Shown one piece after another: positions 1-12,635 of a DNA stretch of 64,000 nucleotides. Below the pieces are notes generated by a model. It was not told where the DNA came from and did no database searches. It was given only the letters and a program-made list of their open reading frames with translations. This DNA is from Rhizophagus clarus (Eukaryota > Glomeromycota > Glomeromycetes > Glomerales > Glomeraceae). The position numbers and the translations under genes are program-made. The stretch covers positions 1,178,001 to 1,242,000 of the forward strand of contig BLAL01000013.1 in the NCBI GenBank assembly GCA_015698045.1, written 5' to 3'. How positions within the stretch are numbered: position 1 is the first letter of the stretch; every line of letters begins with the position of its first letter.

Positions 1-360
1 TATAAGATATGATATGTAAATATTTTAGAATTCTAGATACTAGTTTCTAGAAAATGAATATTTTTTCATATTGTAAATCGTAAATTAAGGTTTTTTAACT
101 ATCCTGATAAACCTTTTTCTCTATTATGGTTTTTGTACAGCGGGAATCGGTTAAATGAGCAAACGATACGAATAAATAAGTTCTTTCAATAATTTTGGTG
201 CTACATTAAAGTAGGTTACAGTTACACTTAAGTTCTAAAGACCTTTATCGATTTAGAATTTTTTTTTCTTTTTAATTACTCTCTTTATTGAACGCTCTCG
301 AGTAATAAATTACATCATGTAAATCGTGTAAAACGTGTACTCATCGATTTTAGAATTATC

Positions 361-2101
361 ATGTCTGCTAATCAAAAATCCGTTTTCGCAGTTAATAGAG
401 CATATTCACTAACAAATTACAATATTCACGATAATATACACAAGCAATATGAGGTTCAAAAACAGATCATCTTGTCTGATAAATCTCTTACAATAGAGGA
501 AAAATCTGAATCAATGTTCATCTTAACTTTATCTTATAATAAAGTTAAAATTGTTTATAATGAAGGAACAAAACGAATTTGTGAAAATTGTTTTCACAAA
601 TATTTGGCCACATTATATTGTGAATATTGTATTCGAAAGTACTTGATGAAAGAATTTTCAAATTGGACATCCGGAGATGTTTGTGTCGATAGTTTAATAC
701 GAAATTGTCAAATTAATACTTATACGCCAAATGATATTGTTGAATGGATCCCTTATGAAAATTTAAAAAATATTGAATATTTAACGAAAGGTGGATGTTC
801 TGAAATTTACACGGCAAGTTGGATTGATGGACATTTTGCGAAATAAGATTCTGAAGAAAAACAATTAAAAAGATTCGGGAATCAAAATGTGATACTTAAA
901 AAATTAGAAAATGTTGAAAATACGAGTCAAAATTGGTTCGAAGAGGTTTGTAATTATCATTATAAAATAATATGTGTATTTTAAAATGTTACTAGTAATT
1001 AAATTATCGTAATATATGCTTTATCTTATAGGTTAAATCACATTTAACTATAAGCAATAAATGGGCAGAAGCTGTTGTCAAGTGTTACGGTTTGACACGA
1101 GACCCACTAAATGGAGTCTATCTGCTTGTAATGCAATACATGAATATAGATCTAAGAGAATATTTGCAACAAAATCATCATTTACTTACATGGAAAGAAA
1201 GAATTCAAATTTCTACTGATATTATTTTAGCACTTATGAGGATTCATAATGAAAATGCTATTCATAGAGATTTGCATTCTGGAAATATATTATTCAAGTC
1301 AAAATTTAATATTGGCGATTTTGGCTTTTGCGGGCCTGCAGATAAACCATTAAAGAGTGTATATGGAAATCTTCCTTATATAGCACCAGAAGTTATTGCT
1401 GGAAAAGAACAAACTTTTAAATCTGATATTTATAGTATTGTTCATCTGGTCAACCACCGTTTATTAATCATGACCATGATTATGATCTTGTAATGAGAAT
1501 CATTAATGGTATGAGACCAAAAATTGTGCCAGGAACTCCTTTAGAATATAAAAATTTGATAAAACAATGTTGGGATGCGGATCCATCAAAAAGACCTGAT
1601 ATTAATACACTTTTAGATAAAATAGACGATCTAAATCTATTTTATCAAAATAATTTGAAAATAAGCAATTATACATGTAGTAGATTATCACCCACAAGTA
1701 AAGTCCATCACTTTACAAATCTTCATGAACCGAAAAATTCAATTGAAGGTATTGTATTTGGCAGGTTATCATTAAAAATTTTATTCTAACTTTTTTTCGT
1801 TATAAATGGTTAAATAATAAATTATTACATATTATTAGCACTTCGTAGTAATAACCAATATTACTTTAATAATTGTAAGTAATCTATTAGTAATATTTTA
1901 ATATTATAATAAATTAAATTTCTATAGTAATAATTAATTTTATGTATTCTATAATTTTTATTTGTAGATAATGAGATACATAACAATCCAAATCTTCATT
2001 CAAAAGAGCAAAATGAACTGGAACTTCCTGATAGTAAGAATTTATTACTTTAAATTTGAAATTTTATTTAGTAAAAATGGTCATACATAGATACAGATTG
2101 A
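361..2101 (+). pseudogene. TKL-type protein kinase pseudogene with Cys-rich header
   Basis: Paralogue of the two intact kinases at 16592-18840 and 49041-51344. The first exon has the header with CENC and CEYC pairs, then the WTSG and VEWIPYE segments and the glycine loop KGGCSEIY. Kinase motifs follow in order: HRDLHSGN catalytic loop, GDFGFCG, and IAPEV in place of APE. Two lesions break it. A TAA at 844-846 stands where both paralogues have Trp, just after the glycine loop. About 19 nt are missing near 1450, relative to the paralogue at 17.7 kb, which shifts the frame within the segment before subdomain IX. An intron at about 947-1032 and 3' exons near 1968-2033 and 2091-2101 are still recognisable by similarity. 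The family presumably phosphorylates Ser/Thr or Tyr. This copy is almost certainly non-functional unless the DNA has errors. Confidence 0.8.
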
Positions 2102-4169
2102 TTATTGTTTGAAGACTACATAGTAAAATTAAGTATTTTTCATGATATGATTTTAATATAAATTTGGATGTTAATTTTCTTTATAATGTGATATATTAAT
2201 AAATTATTTCGTAAATTATCAAATTATACATTATGATTTTAGCGTAAAGAAATGTTGTCAGCATATGTATCCCATGTGATATTATTGCAACTTAAATAAA
2301 TAGAAAATATGAGGTTTTTGTTAGAAATCGCGCCCTAAATTTTTATTAATAAACTAAAGTTTGAGAATTTATCATTACATTTTGAAAATATCATCGTAGG
2401 CCCAAATTAAGGATTTCCGTAACCTTCTACTTTGCAGATCAATCTTATAACTATCTATAAAAAGGTTGACGTTCCATAATACAGATAAACCAACGCTAAT
2501 GGGCTTATTTCATTTCATATGATATAGATGACAATTTAGTAAAAAAACGATTTTATTTAATCGTTTAACACCATATGCTATACATTTGGTTAGCATCATG
2601 CAGAGAATATTAGGACCGTTTTTTATAAAGCATGATATAAAATATGATCATGTTATAACATATTTTTCACCATACTGCACCAAACCCATGTCATGCCAAA
2701 TTTTTTTCATTCGAATAACGGTCGATTATATATGCTTCAGAAAATTGGATGATGACATGATTTGCGCATGTATTTGTCAGAGTTTTTTTTTTTATTTTTT
2801 AACCATAATAAATAACAAAAAATTATTTATCATTTTATTTTATATTTCGGGTATATGTATCTATCTATCTAATTAAAATTCGCTTTAAGTTTAAATTAGT
2901 TCAAATTATTTATAAACATAGATGTTATAATTATTGCATCATATAATTTTTTTTGTGTGTAAATAAAAAAAATAAAGATCTATATGGTTAAATTAAATGC
3001 CGACGATTAAGAAATGTTTTATAGTTAATAATTTTTTGATACTATCTACAAATCTACTATATCTACTATATCTATCTACTATATATAATAATTATTTTCC
3101 TGTGTTACAGTAACGTTAGATTACATATTTATATTTGTGTACCCGTAACGTTTAGACTACAATTTATACCTTACCTGTAACGTTTATATAAAATCGCATT
3201 TATATAACCATAATTATAAATTATAAACCAGTAAATTGGAACCATTATAAAAATTTTATGTTTTTTGAACTAAGTTATAAATAGTAATAAACAAATATAA
3301 CAAATGTAGTATAAACCGTAACATAGAGTTAAAGCTCCGCATGAGCCGAGCTGGCTAATATGCAAACGTATTTTATACTCGATAAATTCGAAGTTAGGTC
3401 TTTGAAAGACGTGCCGCCGCAAGTCATGAGTATGACCGAAGAAGGAAAAAAGTGGAAGAGTTGGAACGAATAATATTGGAGGAAATTGACGGTTTACAGA
3501 AGGAATAGAAGAATAGAGGAAGTCTACTGTAAAGGGTAATCGACTAAAAAAGTAGAAAAAGAAAAATCGTCGTACAAAAATTCAGGTAAAAAGTATGATA
3601 ACTCTTCCTAATACTTACCCTAACCTAAGCAACTCTTGTACCCAATGTTAACTTCGAAAGTAATTATTCAACTTAAATGAACCTTCCTAATCCTTACTCT
3701 AATCCTAATAGGCAACTCTAATTTGTTTGAATATATTAATGAAATTTATATGATATTAATAATTAAAACATAATATTAAACTATTAATTTATATTTAAAA
3801 AATAAAATAATTTACAATATTAATTTACTATAAATAATAAGTGTTATTAGTATGGCCCTTCTATATTAACGGCTTCCTTGATATTGTTCAATTTCTTTGA
3901 CTAATTTAAAGTTAAAACTAAATATTTTCTTTATGGCTTTACACTATTTAATATTACTGGCTTCTAGAAGTGGAAGCGCTTTCTGGTAGTATACATGGTA
4001 ATGGGTTATCTTCAATTAGTAAAAATTCAGCTATTACGAGATCTTTTTAATGAACCAGATGATTGCACAAATTAAAACGATTAGTTAAATAGTAAGGGCA
4101 TCCAGTTCTAATGGTATCTACCGGCATCTTCAACCAATTCTTATTTGTAATTTCTTTAGTTGAAATTTC
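2102..4169. other. AT-rich intergenic stretch, no gene supported
   Basis: Mostly A/T-rich sequence with no convincing coding signal. A CTATCTACTATAT-type simple repeat lies at about 3050-3090. A GTAACGTTTAG-like motif occurs several times between 3110 and 3190. A short GC-richer patch at 3330-3520 is unrecognised and could be an old repeat. The open frame at 2586-2876 has simple-sequence composition and no family resemblance. Confidence 0.5.
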
Positions 4170-4400
4170 ATCGGTTACTTAACTGACAATGCAAATATAG
4201 TTCTTGATTATCTTCCAAACGATTTTTAATTATTTCACTTATATAATCAATATCAACAATTCCCAAGATATTACGTTGATAATTTTTTATTACAATAGAA
4301 GTTAATCCTTTAATGACAATTATTGCAAGTTTTGAGTTGCTTAATGCCTTTACAAATTCAGATGATGATTTAAAGATTACAACCGTTGCGATAGTTATTC
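4170..4400 (-). pseudogene. Unrecognised coding remnant
   Basis: The minus strand reads open for roughly 75 codons with protein-like composition, including SKLAIIVIKGLTSIVI and LEDNQELYLHCQLS, and then breaks into several stops further along the strand (below about 4170). I see no intact gene and no family I can name. It may be a decayed fragment of a repetitive gene family. Confidence 0.25.
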
Positions 4401-4582
4401 ATCTATTTTTATATTCTTGTATAAAAGGCAGTATTATTGTTTTTTTAAAAAAAAAGATTTTTTTTTTTGCCAACGTTAAACGCGAAAAGTGCCACCACTG
4501 CGCCATATACACGAAATCACGTGTTTAAAAATCATGTGTCCGAGCTTTTTTGAATGGTGACTCTGGGAATGTCGACCGAAAA

Positions 4583-4680
4583 TCACATTTGGAAAGATCA
4601 CCTATTTGTTATACATAACAAAAAAGAATATCGCCTTCTTGATTAGGTGCTTTAAATAAATCCATTCTTAAATAAATAGA
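4583..4680 (+). promoter_or_regulatory. Upstream block conserved between the esterase copies
   Basis: About 35 bp here (CACATTTGGAAAGATCACCT followed by ATTTGTTATACATAAC) recur almost unchanged upstream of the duplicate esterase at 10780-10817. A TATA-like stretch in a matching context (CCATTCTTAAATAAATA, about 4662-4678) follows in both copies, 40-60 bp before the ATG. Conservation across a duplication whose coding part has decayed fits a promoter element, but it may only reflect shared ancestry. Confidence 0.4.
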
Positions 4681-4721
4681 AACATCACTTGTACTTACAA
4701 TGTTCTTTCGTCATTTTGAAA

Positions 4722-6411
4722 ATGAGCGATTTTATAAAATTACATACTTTTAACACTTTCATAACAATTAAACATTATCTTGTTGGACCACCTAGACCTT
4801 CATGGGATTTAAAATTTCATCTATTATGGGCAACGTTAAAATCAAGCAGCGAAGTTTTTCATACTAAAACGATTGAACAAATACAAAAGAATACTTCATA
4901 TCCTAGACCTGCACCAGCTGGTGTGACGATAAATGAATTCAAGATAAATAATGAATATAGACACGAAGCTCAAGTTCATATTGATAAAATTTTGAAACCT
5001 TATGAACATGTTTTAGATACTGAGTGGAAAGATTTGAAAGATGATGGAATTAATGCTGAGTGGGTTCAAGTTATTGAGGAAAATAATGAAATTAAGAAAA
5101 CGATTTTGTATTTCCATGGTGGAGGTTATTACTTCTGTAGTAAAGAATCTCATCGTACTATTACAGGTTCCTTAGCCGAAAGGACAAATGCAAGAGTTTT
5201 AGGTAAGACAAAACCTTGAAAGAATGAAAATTTCAAACAATCTTTAATATACTACTAAATTTTTCTTTTATAGCAATCAATTATCGACTTGCACCTCAAA
5301 ATCAATTTCCTGCCGGATTACAAGATGCATTGGCTGCATATTTGTACCTCTTAAATCCTCCGAAAGATGCGGGATTTGAACCTTTAAACCCAAAAAATAT
5401 TGTAATTACCGGTGATAGTGCTGGGGGAGGTTTAGGTTTATCTCTTGGTCTTGCTATACGTGATGCTGGTTTGCCATCATGCGCTGGCATCATCGGTTTT
5501 GTAAGTAAAGAAAGTTTTATTTACTTTATGTTGTTGAATTGCTAAATCATTATACTGCATCATACTACAGAGCCCATTGGTTGATCTTACACGTAGCACT
5601 CCTTCAATACAAAGAGACGAATGTGTTGATTTTATTCCAAAAATTACAGGATGTGTTATTTATGCAGAATCTCAAGCTTATAATGAATGTAAAGAAAAAT
5701 CTGCTGCGCTCACTGCAAAGATCAAGGAACAAAATCTTGGACCAAAAATTTGGCATGATTCTTTTGTTAAATTTGATAAAAGATTTCTATTGTATGCCCC
5801 CAATGAATGCCTAGCAATTCCATATGTTAGTCCGATGTTAGCTGAAAGCTTGTGCAATTTACCTCCTTTATTATTGGTAAGAAAAGGTATCTTTTGGTTC
5901 TTTCTGAGATGTTTTTGTACTGAAAAGGGATTTATTTAAATAATACAGACAGCAGGAGATGATGAAAGAATGCAAGATGAATCAATTTATTTTGCTCATA
6001 GATCCGCTGAACCAACTAAATACAAAGGTCCATCTTATAATGCTGATAAATTTGAGAAATCACCATTTCAAACTCCAACAAATACTACTCTTGAAATATA
6101 TGAAGAGATGCCACATGTGTTCCAAGTAAAATATATTTGTATTAAGTTAAAAATAAAAAGTTTTATGAAGTTTTTTAATTAAAATTAACACCTTTATTAA
6201 TGTATTTTAGATGATGGATCATTCGAACACTACAAAATCATATGAACGTGCGGCCGAATTCATAAATAGAGTGACAAGTTCTCTTGACGAACCGCTTCCT
6301 CCTTCCTCTTTTAATTACGTAAATATTAAGGGAGAATTTAGTCCTTTAAAGGAACACCATAAAGAAGTTCTTAAATGGGAAAAAATTGGTATTATACCAA
6401 GTTTCACATAA
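4722..6411 (+). CDS. Alpha/beta-hydrolase fold-3 esterase (HSL/carboxylesterase-like)
   Basis: Five exons close into 463 aa: 4722-5202, 5274-5500, 5571-5876, 5949-6125 and 6211-6411, all with GT-AG introns of about 70-85 nt. The protein has the hormone-sensitive-lipase family marks: oxyanion motif HGGG at residues 132-135, nucleophile elbow GDSAGGG with Ser209, an acidic cluster AGDDERMQDE near 340-349 that should supply the catalytic Asp, and PHVFQ with His394. Its expected role is hydrolysis of short acyl or other carboxyl esters; the substrate is unknown. The first 30 residues (MSDFIKLHTFNTF, then ITIKHYLVGPP) are weakly hydrophobic and could anchor it to a membrane. The ATG at 4722 is chosen because the second copy begins with the same MSDFIK. 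A degenerate tandem copy lies 4.5 kb downstream. Confidence 0.85.
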
Positions 6412-8199
6412 AATTAATTGAAATGAATTTCAATACTACTTTACATAAATTGTAAGTGAATTACAGTATGTAATAGTTAAAATCTATTTACTATACTTTA
6501 AATTTTTACTATGGAACACCGAAATTCATATAAATCGTTATTATTAGAACTCTTCGTATTTATTATTATCACTCTGGTTTATATTTTTTGTTGATCTATT
6601 TTTAATTTGTTTGTTTATTTTTTTTCTATTTTTTAAATGAAATAAAGTATTTAACATACTGTATTGTCCAGATAAATTGTCATGTGACTTAAGAATAAAT
6701 ATCATAGTTTTGATAAATTTATCATTACTAATCATTAATGCAATAAAACATAATTGCATAACTAAAGTACCCATTTTTTGGCCGTTATAATTATGTCTGG
6801 GTAGAAGAATTTACACCAGGATTAAAGATGATTGTACTCTTATATATTCTTCCCACTATTGTATTAGTGGATATGGTTGCTCCTAATGAAAGAAGGATTA
6901 CAATTACTGCTAATTTTGCACCAATAACAGTAAAGCATAAAGATCTGAATTTCTGGGATCTATATCAGGCTGGAAAATAAATGGAAATGTTGTTAATCAA
7001 TTATTGACTTTCAAAATTGTAAATTCTGTCGAACATAACGAAAACAAAGCAACATAACACGAAAACAAAAATATTTTAGCACAAAATCATTGTCCGAATA
7101 CCGTTTCTATAATTATACGAAGTTAAAGAAATGTCAGTATTCAGTTTAGGCACTTTTACAAATAAAGACAACAAATACAACAAACACACTGCGAACATAC
7201 AAAATTATAGTAATAAAAGCGAAAAAAAAAAGACACTTTTTTTTAATGAATATTAAAACATTAAAACTTCTTATAAATGTAAATCTCAGATGTTATTTTA
7301 ATGTTGAAAAAAAAAAATAATTGCAATTAGAATTGCAGCATATATTTTGTGTTCATTATGTTCATTTTGTAAAATGTCCTAAAATCTAAAATATTGGTAT
7401 TTTTTTTTCAAATTTATATAAAGTGATTGGCATACAAATTGTACACATCATTGAAAGGTCTCACTCATAGTGAATTTATATATTATATAATCAATAAAAC
7501 AGGCATATCACATCTTAAAACTAGTTGTGCTCAATACATTCTAATGATCTAATCCAATATTAAATCAAGTCATTACATTTCCAATCCGAGCTCTCGTTTT
7601 CATCGTTGTATTATCGCACAAACTATGTATATCATTAATTGTTCAAGATGAAATTGCAGATTAAGAACCAAAAGAAATACCAATTAATCAACTACAGTAA
7701 ATAATGGTGTAACATTGCATAACTTCCTCTAAGCAATGGATATATGTGATTTTATTGTATTAATTGTAAAAAAAGTTATTAAATAATGGTTATTAGGTTT
7801 ATTTAGTGATTGAGTTATAATTTTAGTCGTCATAAAAGGTGTATAGTATTTTTAACATTATAATTTCACACCAAGGAACAGTAGTTAAAATGTTTATTAT
7901 AGAAGATTCAGGGAGTATTAGACATCAAAATATATTAATAGCTGCAATGACTAGATCAGCTTGTTTATTCAATCTTTGCTTAATTTGAGAGTTTAATAAT
8001 ATTAGTAAACAAAATGAAAATTTAAGCAATGATAATAAAGAATATGATTAGTTTCTAAATCCACTTAATCAAATACTTCTTTAAATATTTTTTTTTCATC
8101 TTTAAGATATGTTTCATTTAAATACAGTATAATAGTCACTGTATTAAAAAGAATTTGGACAATTATGGGATGATCATCAAACCTGTATCCTGTCATCGA
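6412..8199. other. Intergenic; one short open stretch on both strands
   Basis: Mostly AT-rich. Between 6776 and 6979 the plus strand is open (YNYVWVEEFTPGLKMIVLLY and on), and the minus strand over about 6805-6965 also reads as a hydrophobic, membrane-like peptide (AKLAVIVILLSLGATIS). Either could be an exon or a remnant; neither joins to a recognisable gene. Beyond 7000 I see only poly-A/T tracts and no feature. Confidence 0.35.
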
Positions 8200-8991
8200 T
8201 CCAAATATCTATGACGATCAAGCACGTGAGTTTACGATATATGATATACCAAAGAGGACATCGATAGAGAGTATTAAGAATTCTATTAGTCAAATGGGGA
8301 TAATACATGAATGTAAAGTCAAGACTCAAAGGAAGTAACTGACGGTCAAAATTAAACTATTCGTGAAAAAATTAGAGTTTCTCGAAAACCTATCCAAGAA
8401 ATGCGAAAATTTTCCAGTAATATTTTACATGGTCATGTTGAACGATGCTGCAAGTAATACATCGGTTGTAACAGGATCATGGTTTCCAGGTATCATCCTA
8501 GCGAGAGTCATCAAGAAATGCAACGCTTTTAAATTATACAGGAAACCGGATAAAGAATTATCGTTGATGGAAAAGACGGAAGTAATTGAAGTTTTCTATA
8601 AGAAATATCAATGTAGTTCTGTTAGATTCATTCAGATAAAAATCAAGAATACATTTAGTTATGTTTTGGTAATTCAAATGCAAGAGAAGTGATTTTCAAT
8701 AATGACCCGAGATGGACTTACGAAGAGGATACACCATTTCACGACATGTTAACGAAAGTCTGTGATGAAAGACCGTTTATTCTGGTAAGAAGAGCTGAGG
8801 ACATACATTTATCTTGGGAAGAACTGGTTACGTTTGGTCTAACCGAAAATGAATGGAAGGAATTAGTGGAGGAAGAAAAGATTACGCAAAAGATACGTAA
8901 AGGGTCATCGCTCGAAGAAACTGAACATGATCAACGGAACAAGAAATTGAAGATAAAAGAGAAGTCACAAGTAGAAGGAGAAGAATTATAA
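8200..8991 (+). pseudogene. Unrecognised broken gene, possibly transposon-derived
   Basis: Base composition becomes less AT-rich and three adjacent plus-strand frames look coding. The first holds YDDQAREFTIYDIPKRTSIE up to a stop near 8336. The second is at 8363-8692, with the segment SWFPGIILARVIKKC. The third is at about 8665-8991, with RWTYEEDTPFHDML and a charged Lys/Glu-rich tail. A stop and a frame change separate them, so as written the gene is broken. The first two pieces faintly recall RRM-like modules seen in Rhizophagus repetitive-element proteins, but I cannot confirm this. Function unknown. Confidence 0.35.
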
Positions 8992-9442
8992 GGGGGCGGA
9001 TATAGAATTAAATAACGACAGATTATATTAAAACATTAAAACCCAAATTGGTTAATGTATATAGATAAAGATATATATAGGTGAACGTTAACATATAGTT
9101 AGTGTAGATACACGAAATACATAGTATAGGTAACTACCCAAAAAACTATTTGTATCAAATTAATTATAGTTGACTTCACTATATACCAAAAAATACCTGA
9201 AATAAAGAATGTTAGTATAAATTTTAGATCAAAATATAATTCCTGTATATTCATCGTGTGAAGTTTTCTTTACTAATGTATAAAATTTACGATTTCTGTT
9301 CTTTTACAATATAATCAAAAATATATGCGTTTACCAAAAAAAAAAGAAAAAAAAAAAGTATTTGGACAATTGAAACAATGAATAATTTGGAGGAAGATGA
9401 TCATTTAAACTCATAAAGAGTTAAGTTTTCTTTTAAATAAAT

Positions 9443-9756
9443 TATTAATAGTTATTCGGCACTTCGTGCCGAATAACTATTATATTGGGTAAATCATAAT
9501 TGATTGTTGATCCTGGGCTCCGACAGGAGCCCGAGGTCAACTGATCAATTTTGATTCCCAATATAACTAGCTACCTTGGTAGCGTTAGTTATTCGGTATC
9601 GAAGTGCCGAATAAGTGATTTATCCGGTAGCACGTGATTTTTTTATAATAAATGATGGTTATAATAAATCGTGTATCAGGCGTATCAGATGTTGAAATCA
9701 CGTGATACCGGATAAATCACTTATTCGGCACTTCGATACCGAATAACTATTAATTA
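9443..9756. repeat. Compound foldback repeat (nested and serial palindromes)
   Basis: About 310 bp made largely of inverted repeats. The ends share TTAATAGTTATTCGG in opposite orientation. Inside are: a hairpin with a perfect 17-bp stem around ATTCGGCACTTCGTGCCGAA (about 9446-9482); an inner pair TATATTGGG / CCCAATATA (about 9482-9565) around a GGCTCC / GGAGCC hairpin; a short palindrome around CTACCTTGGTAG (about 9565-9592); and arms of about 52 bp at about 9590-9641 and 9694-9746. There is no coding capacity. It is probably a foldback or MITE-like element or a composite of several. Around it (8992-9442 and 9757-10770) I see only AT-rich sequence. Confidence 0.6.
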
Positions 9757-10778
9757 TTTTTTTTATTTTTTTTTTTTTTAACATAACAACTCGCATTTCT
9801 TTATTAAATAGTAAATATGAATATACCATATTGCAGTATACTAAAAATACAAGGTTTGATGTAATCTCATAACTTGTCCACAAATCTAAGAATATCGTTG
9901 CAGCTTACTAAAGAAAAATTAGTTTTCTTACACGTAATATGATACAATATAAAAATTGTTTACCCGTACTTTAACTCTAAAATTTTGCTTACGATAATAA
10001 CTTTGTAACTTGTATGATATTTTTGGAAAATACGTAATTCATGTCTACGAAAAAAAATATATGGTGAATGAATAAAATTAAGACATGCTTGATACCACTT
10101 GGTTTTACCTATCACCTTCCAAAAAAAAAAAAATTTTAAATTTTATACATACCAGATTTAATAATATAATTGTTTGGTCCTATTATGACGTATTACGAAA
10201 GTTTATCGGTAACAGAAAAAAATTTATGCGAGAAATGATTAATATGATTTCCATCGGTGATTGACTAATATGGTTCTTTTTCTTACTCCAATAATTAAAA
10301 CCGTTGTATTATTTTCTCTGAGCCTGAATTCGTTGACATAGTTTTGAAGAAAGTGTTTGTGAGAATATTATTAAAAACGTTGAAACCAAGACAAATTAAG
10401 GTATGAGTATTTCAGCTGTGGTCAAAGATGCGATTTCAGAGCTTGCAAACTAACGACCATTTTTTCTATGAACTTCTGCTGAGAATCTTATATAAACTAA
10501 CTGAAATTACGCCACAGTGAACCGGTCAAGTTTAATAATTCTGAGAAAATATCTGCCCCCCGATTCTTAGCTCATCAAACGTTGTGAATTTTCTTCTAAC
10601 ATATATCATACATTATGATTTAAATTTTTATGCTATACAATGAAAAGATTTTCTTAAATTAATTTTAAATATGCAACTTAAAGCTTTATGTTAAGAAAAA
10701 GACATAAAAAATGTGCACCACCTTAACTGAAAAATACTCATGCTACATATTTCGGAGTCTTAATGCTTGATTATAAAT

Positions 10779-10893
10779 GACACATTTGGAATGATCACCT
10801 AATTTGTCATACGTAACCGAACTGTTTAAGAAACGATGATTATGTAATTTCTTAATGAGGTATCTCAAATGAGTCCATTCTTATATAAATAAC
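10779..10893 (+). promoter_or_regulatory. Upstream block of the second esterase copy
   Basis: Matches the block at 4583-4680: a CACATTTGGAATGATCACCT-type segment, then AATTTGTCATACGTAAC, then a TATA-like CCATTCTTATATAAATAAC about 40-55 bp before the ATG at 10932. It is retained although the coding region downstream is disrupted. Confidence 0.4.
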
Positions 10894-10931
10894 ATTGCAC
10901 TGAATTTTATATTATTATTTCAACGTTTAAA

Positions 10932-12635
10932 ATGAGTGATTTTATAAAAACTTTCTTTTTTATCACTTATATAACAATTAAACATTATCTTATTGGACTA
11001 CCTAGACCTTCATGGGATTTAAAATTTCATTTATCATTGGCAATATTTAAATCAAGTTGCGGAAATAATCATACTAGAACAATTGAACAAGACCAAAGTA
11101 TTACTTCTTATCCTAATCCTGCACCAGCTGGTGTGATTATAAATGAATTCAAGATAAATAATAAATATAGAAACGAAGCTGAAGTTCATATTGATAAAAT
11201 TTTGAAACCTTATGAACATGTTTTAGATACTGAATGGAAAGATTTAAAAGATGATGGAATTACTGCCGAATGGATTTAAATTCCTAATGATAAATGGGAG
11301 AATAGTGAAATTAGGAAAACTATTTTGTATTTACATGGTGGAGTTTATTATTTATGTAGCAAAGAATTTCGTCGTAATATTTCAGGTCCTTTAGCCGAAA
11401 AGACAAATGCAAGAGTTTTAGGTAAGTCAAAACCTTGAAATAATAAAATTCTTTATTATTCTTTAATATATTACCTACTAAATCTTCCTTTTATAGCAAT
11501 TAATTATCGACTTGCACCTTAAAATCAATTTCCCGCCACGTTACATGATGCATTGGCCGCCTATTTGTACTTTTAAATCCCCAAAAGATGCAGGATTCGA
11601 ACCTTTAAATCCAAAAAATATTGTAATTTTTGGTGATAGTGCTGGAGGTGGTTTAAGTTTGGCTCTTGGTCTTGCTATACGTGATGCTGGTTTACCATCA
11701 TGCGCTGGTATAATCGGATTGGTAAATAAAGAAATTATTTTCTTTATATTGTTAGATTACCGATCATTCACATGATTATATTGCATCACATTACAGAGCC
11801 CATGGGTTGACCTTACGCTAAGCACTCCTTCATTACTAAATAACGAATGTATTGATTATATTGAAAAATTTGCGGGAAGCATAACTTTTGTAGAATCTCA
11901 AGCTTATAGTGAATATAAAGAAAAAGCTGCTGTTCTTACCGCGAAGATTAAGAAACAAAATCTTAGACCCAAAGTTTGGCATGATTCTTTTGATAGACCT
12001 GAAGAAATATTTCAATTGTATGCACCTAACGAAGGCCTAGCAATTCCATACGTTAGTCCGATGTTAGTTGAAAGCTTATGCAATTTGCCTCCTTTATTAT
12101 TGGTAAGAAAAAGCTTATTTTTGATTCTCGACGAGATATTTTCCTACTGAAAAAAGATTTATTTGAATAATACAGGTAGCAGGAGATGATGAAAGAATAC
12201 GAGATGAAATAATTTATTTTGCTCACAGATCTGCTGAACCAACTAAATATGAAGGTCCATCTTATAATGCTGGTAAATTTGAAAAAACACCATTTCAAAC
12301 TCCAACAAATACTACTCTTGAAATATATGAAGAGATGACGCATGTGTTCCAAGTAATAAAGCAAAATATATTTATCTTAAATTTAAAAAAAGTTTTTTTC
12401 CTGTTTTTTAATTAAAAAAATTAATATATTATAGATAATAGAACATCCTAGTACTACAAAATCGTATGAACGTATAGTCGAATTTATAGATAGAGTGACT
12501 AATTCTCTTAACGAATCACTTCCTCCTTCCTCTTATAATTACATAAATATTAAGGGTGAATTTAATCCTTTGAATGAACGTCATAAGGAAGTTCTTAAAT
12601 GGGAAAAAATTGGTATTTTACCTAAAATCAATTGA
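10932..12635 (+). pseudogene. Decayed duplicate of the esterase
   Basis: Collinear with the esterase at 4722-6411, exon by exon and with introns at the same places. Lesions are: TAA at 11277-11279 replacing a Gln codon; a second Gln-to-TAA change in exon 2 near 11519; and a small deletion near 11568-11580 that shifts the frame before the nucleophile motif. The oxyanion motif is altered from HGGG to HGGV. The nucleophile motif GDSAGGG and the later exons (AGDDER region and THVFQ) are still readable, so decay looks recent. It is unlikely to give active enzyme. It shows that the intact gene arose within, or was copied into, a direct tandem pair. Confidence 0.8.

Noticed and set aside
2586..2876. 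96-codon open frame
   Set aside because: Low-complexity Phe/Ile/Tyr composition, no family feature and no splice partner.
5302..5493. Minus-strand frame inside the esterase exon 2
   Set aside because: Antisense of the nucleophile-motif exon, Pro/Arg-rich as expected from mirrored Gly codons.
6544..6774. 76-codon minus-strand frame starting MGTLVMQLCF
   Set aside because: The second half is Lys/Asn simple sequence and it has no conserved feature; it could at most be an end of a broken gene.
11580..11610. tRNA T-loop-like GATTCGAACCT
   Set aside because: It is esterase coding sequence (GFEP); no acceptor stem or anticodon arm can be drawn. I found no convincing tRNA elsewhere.
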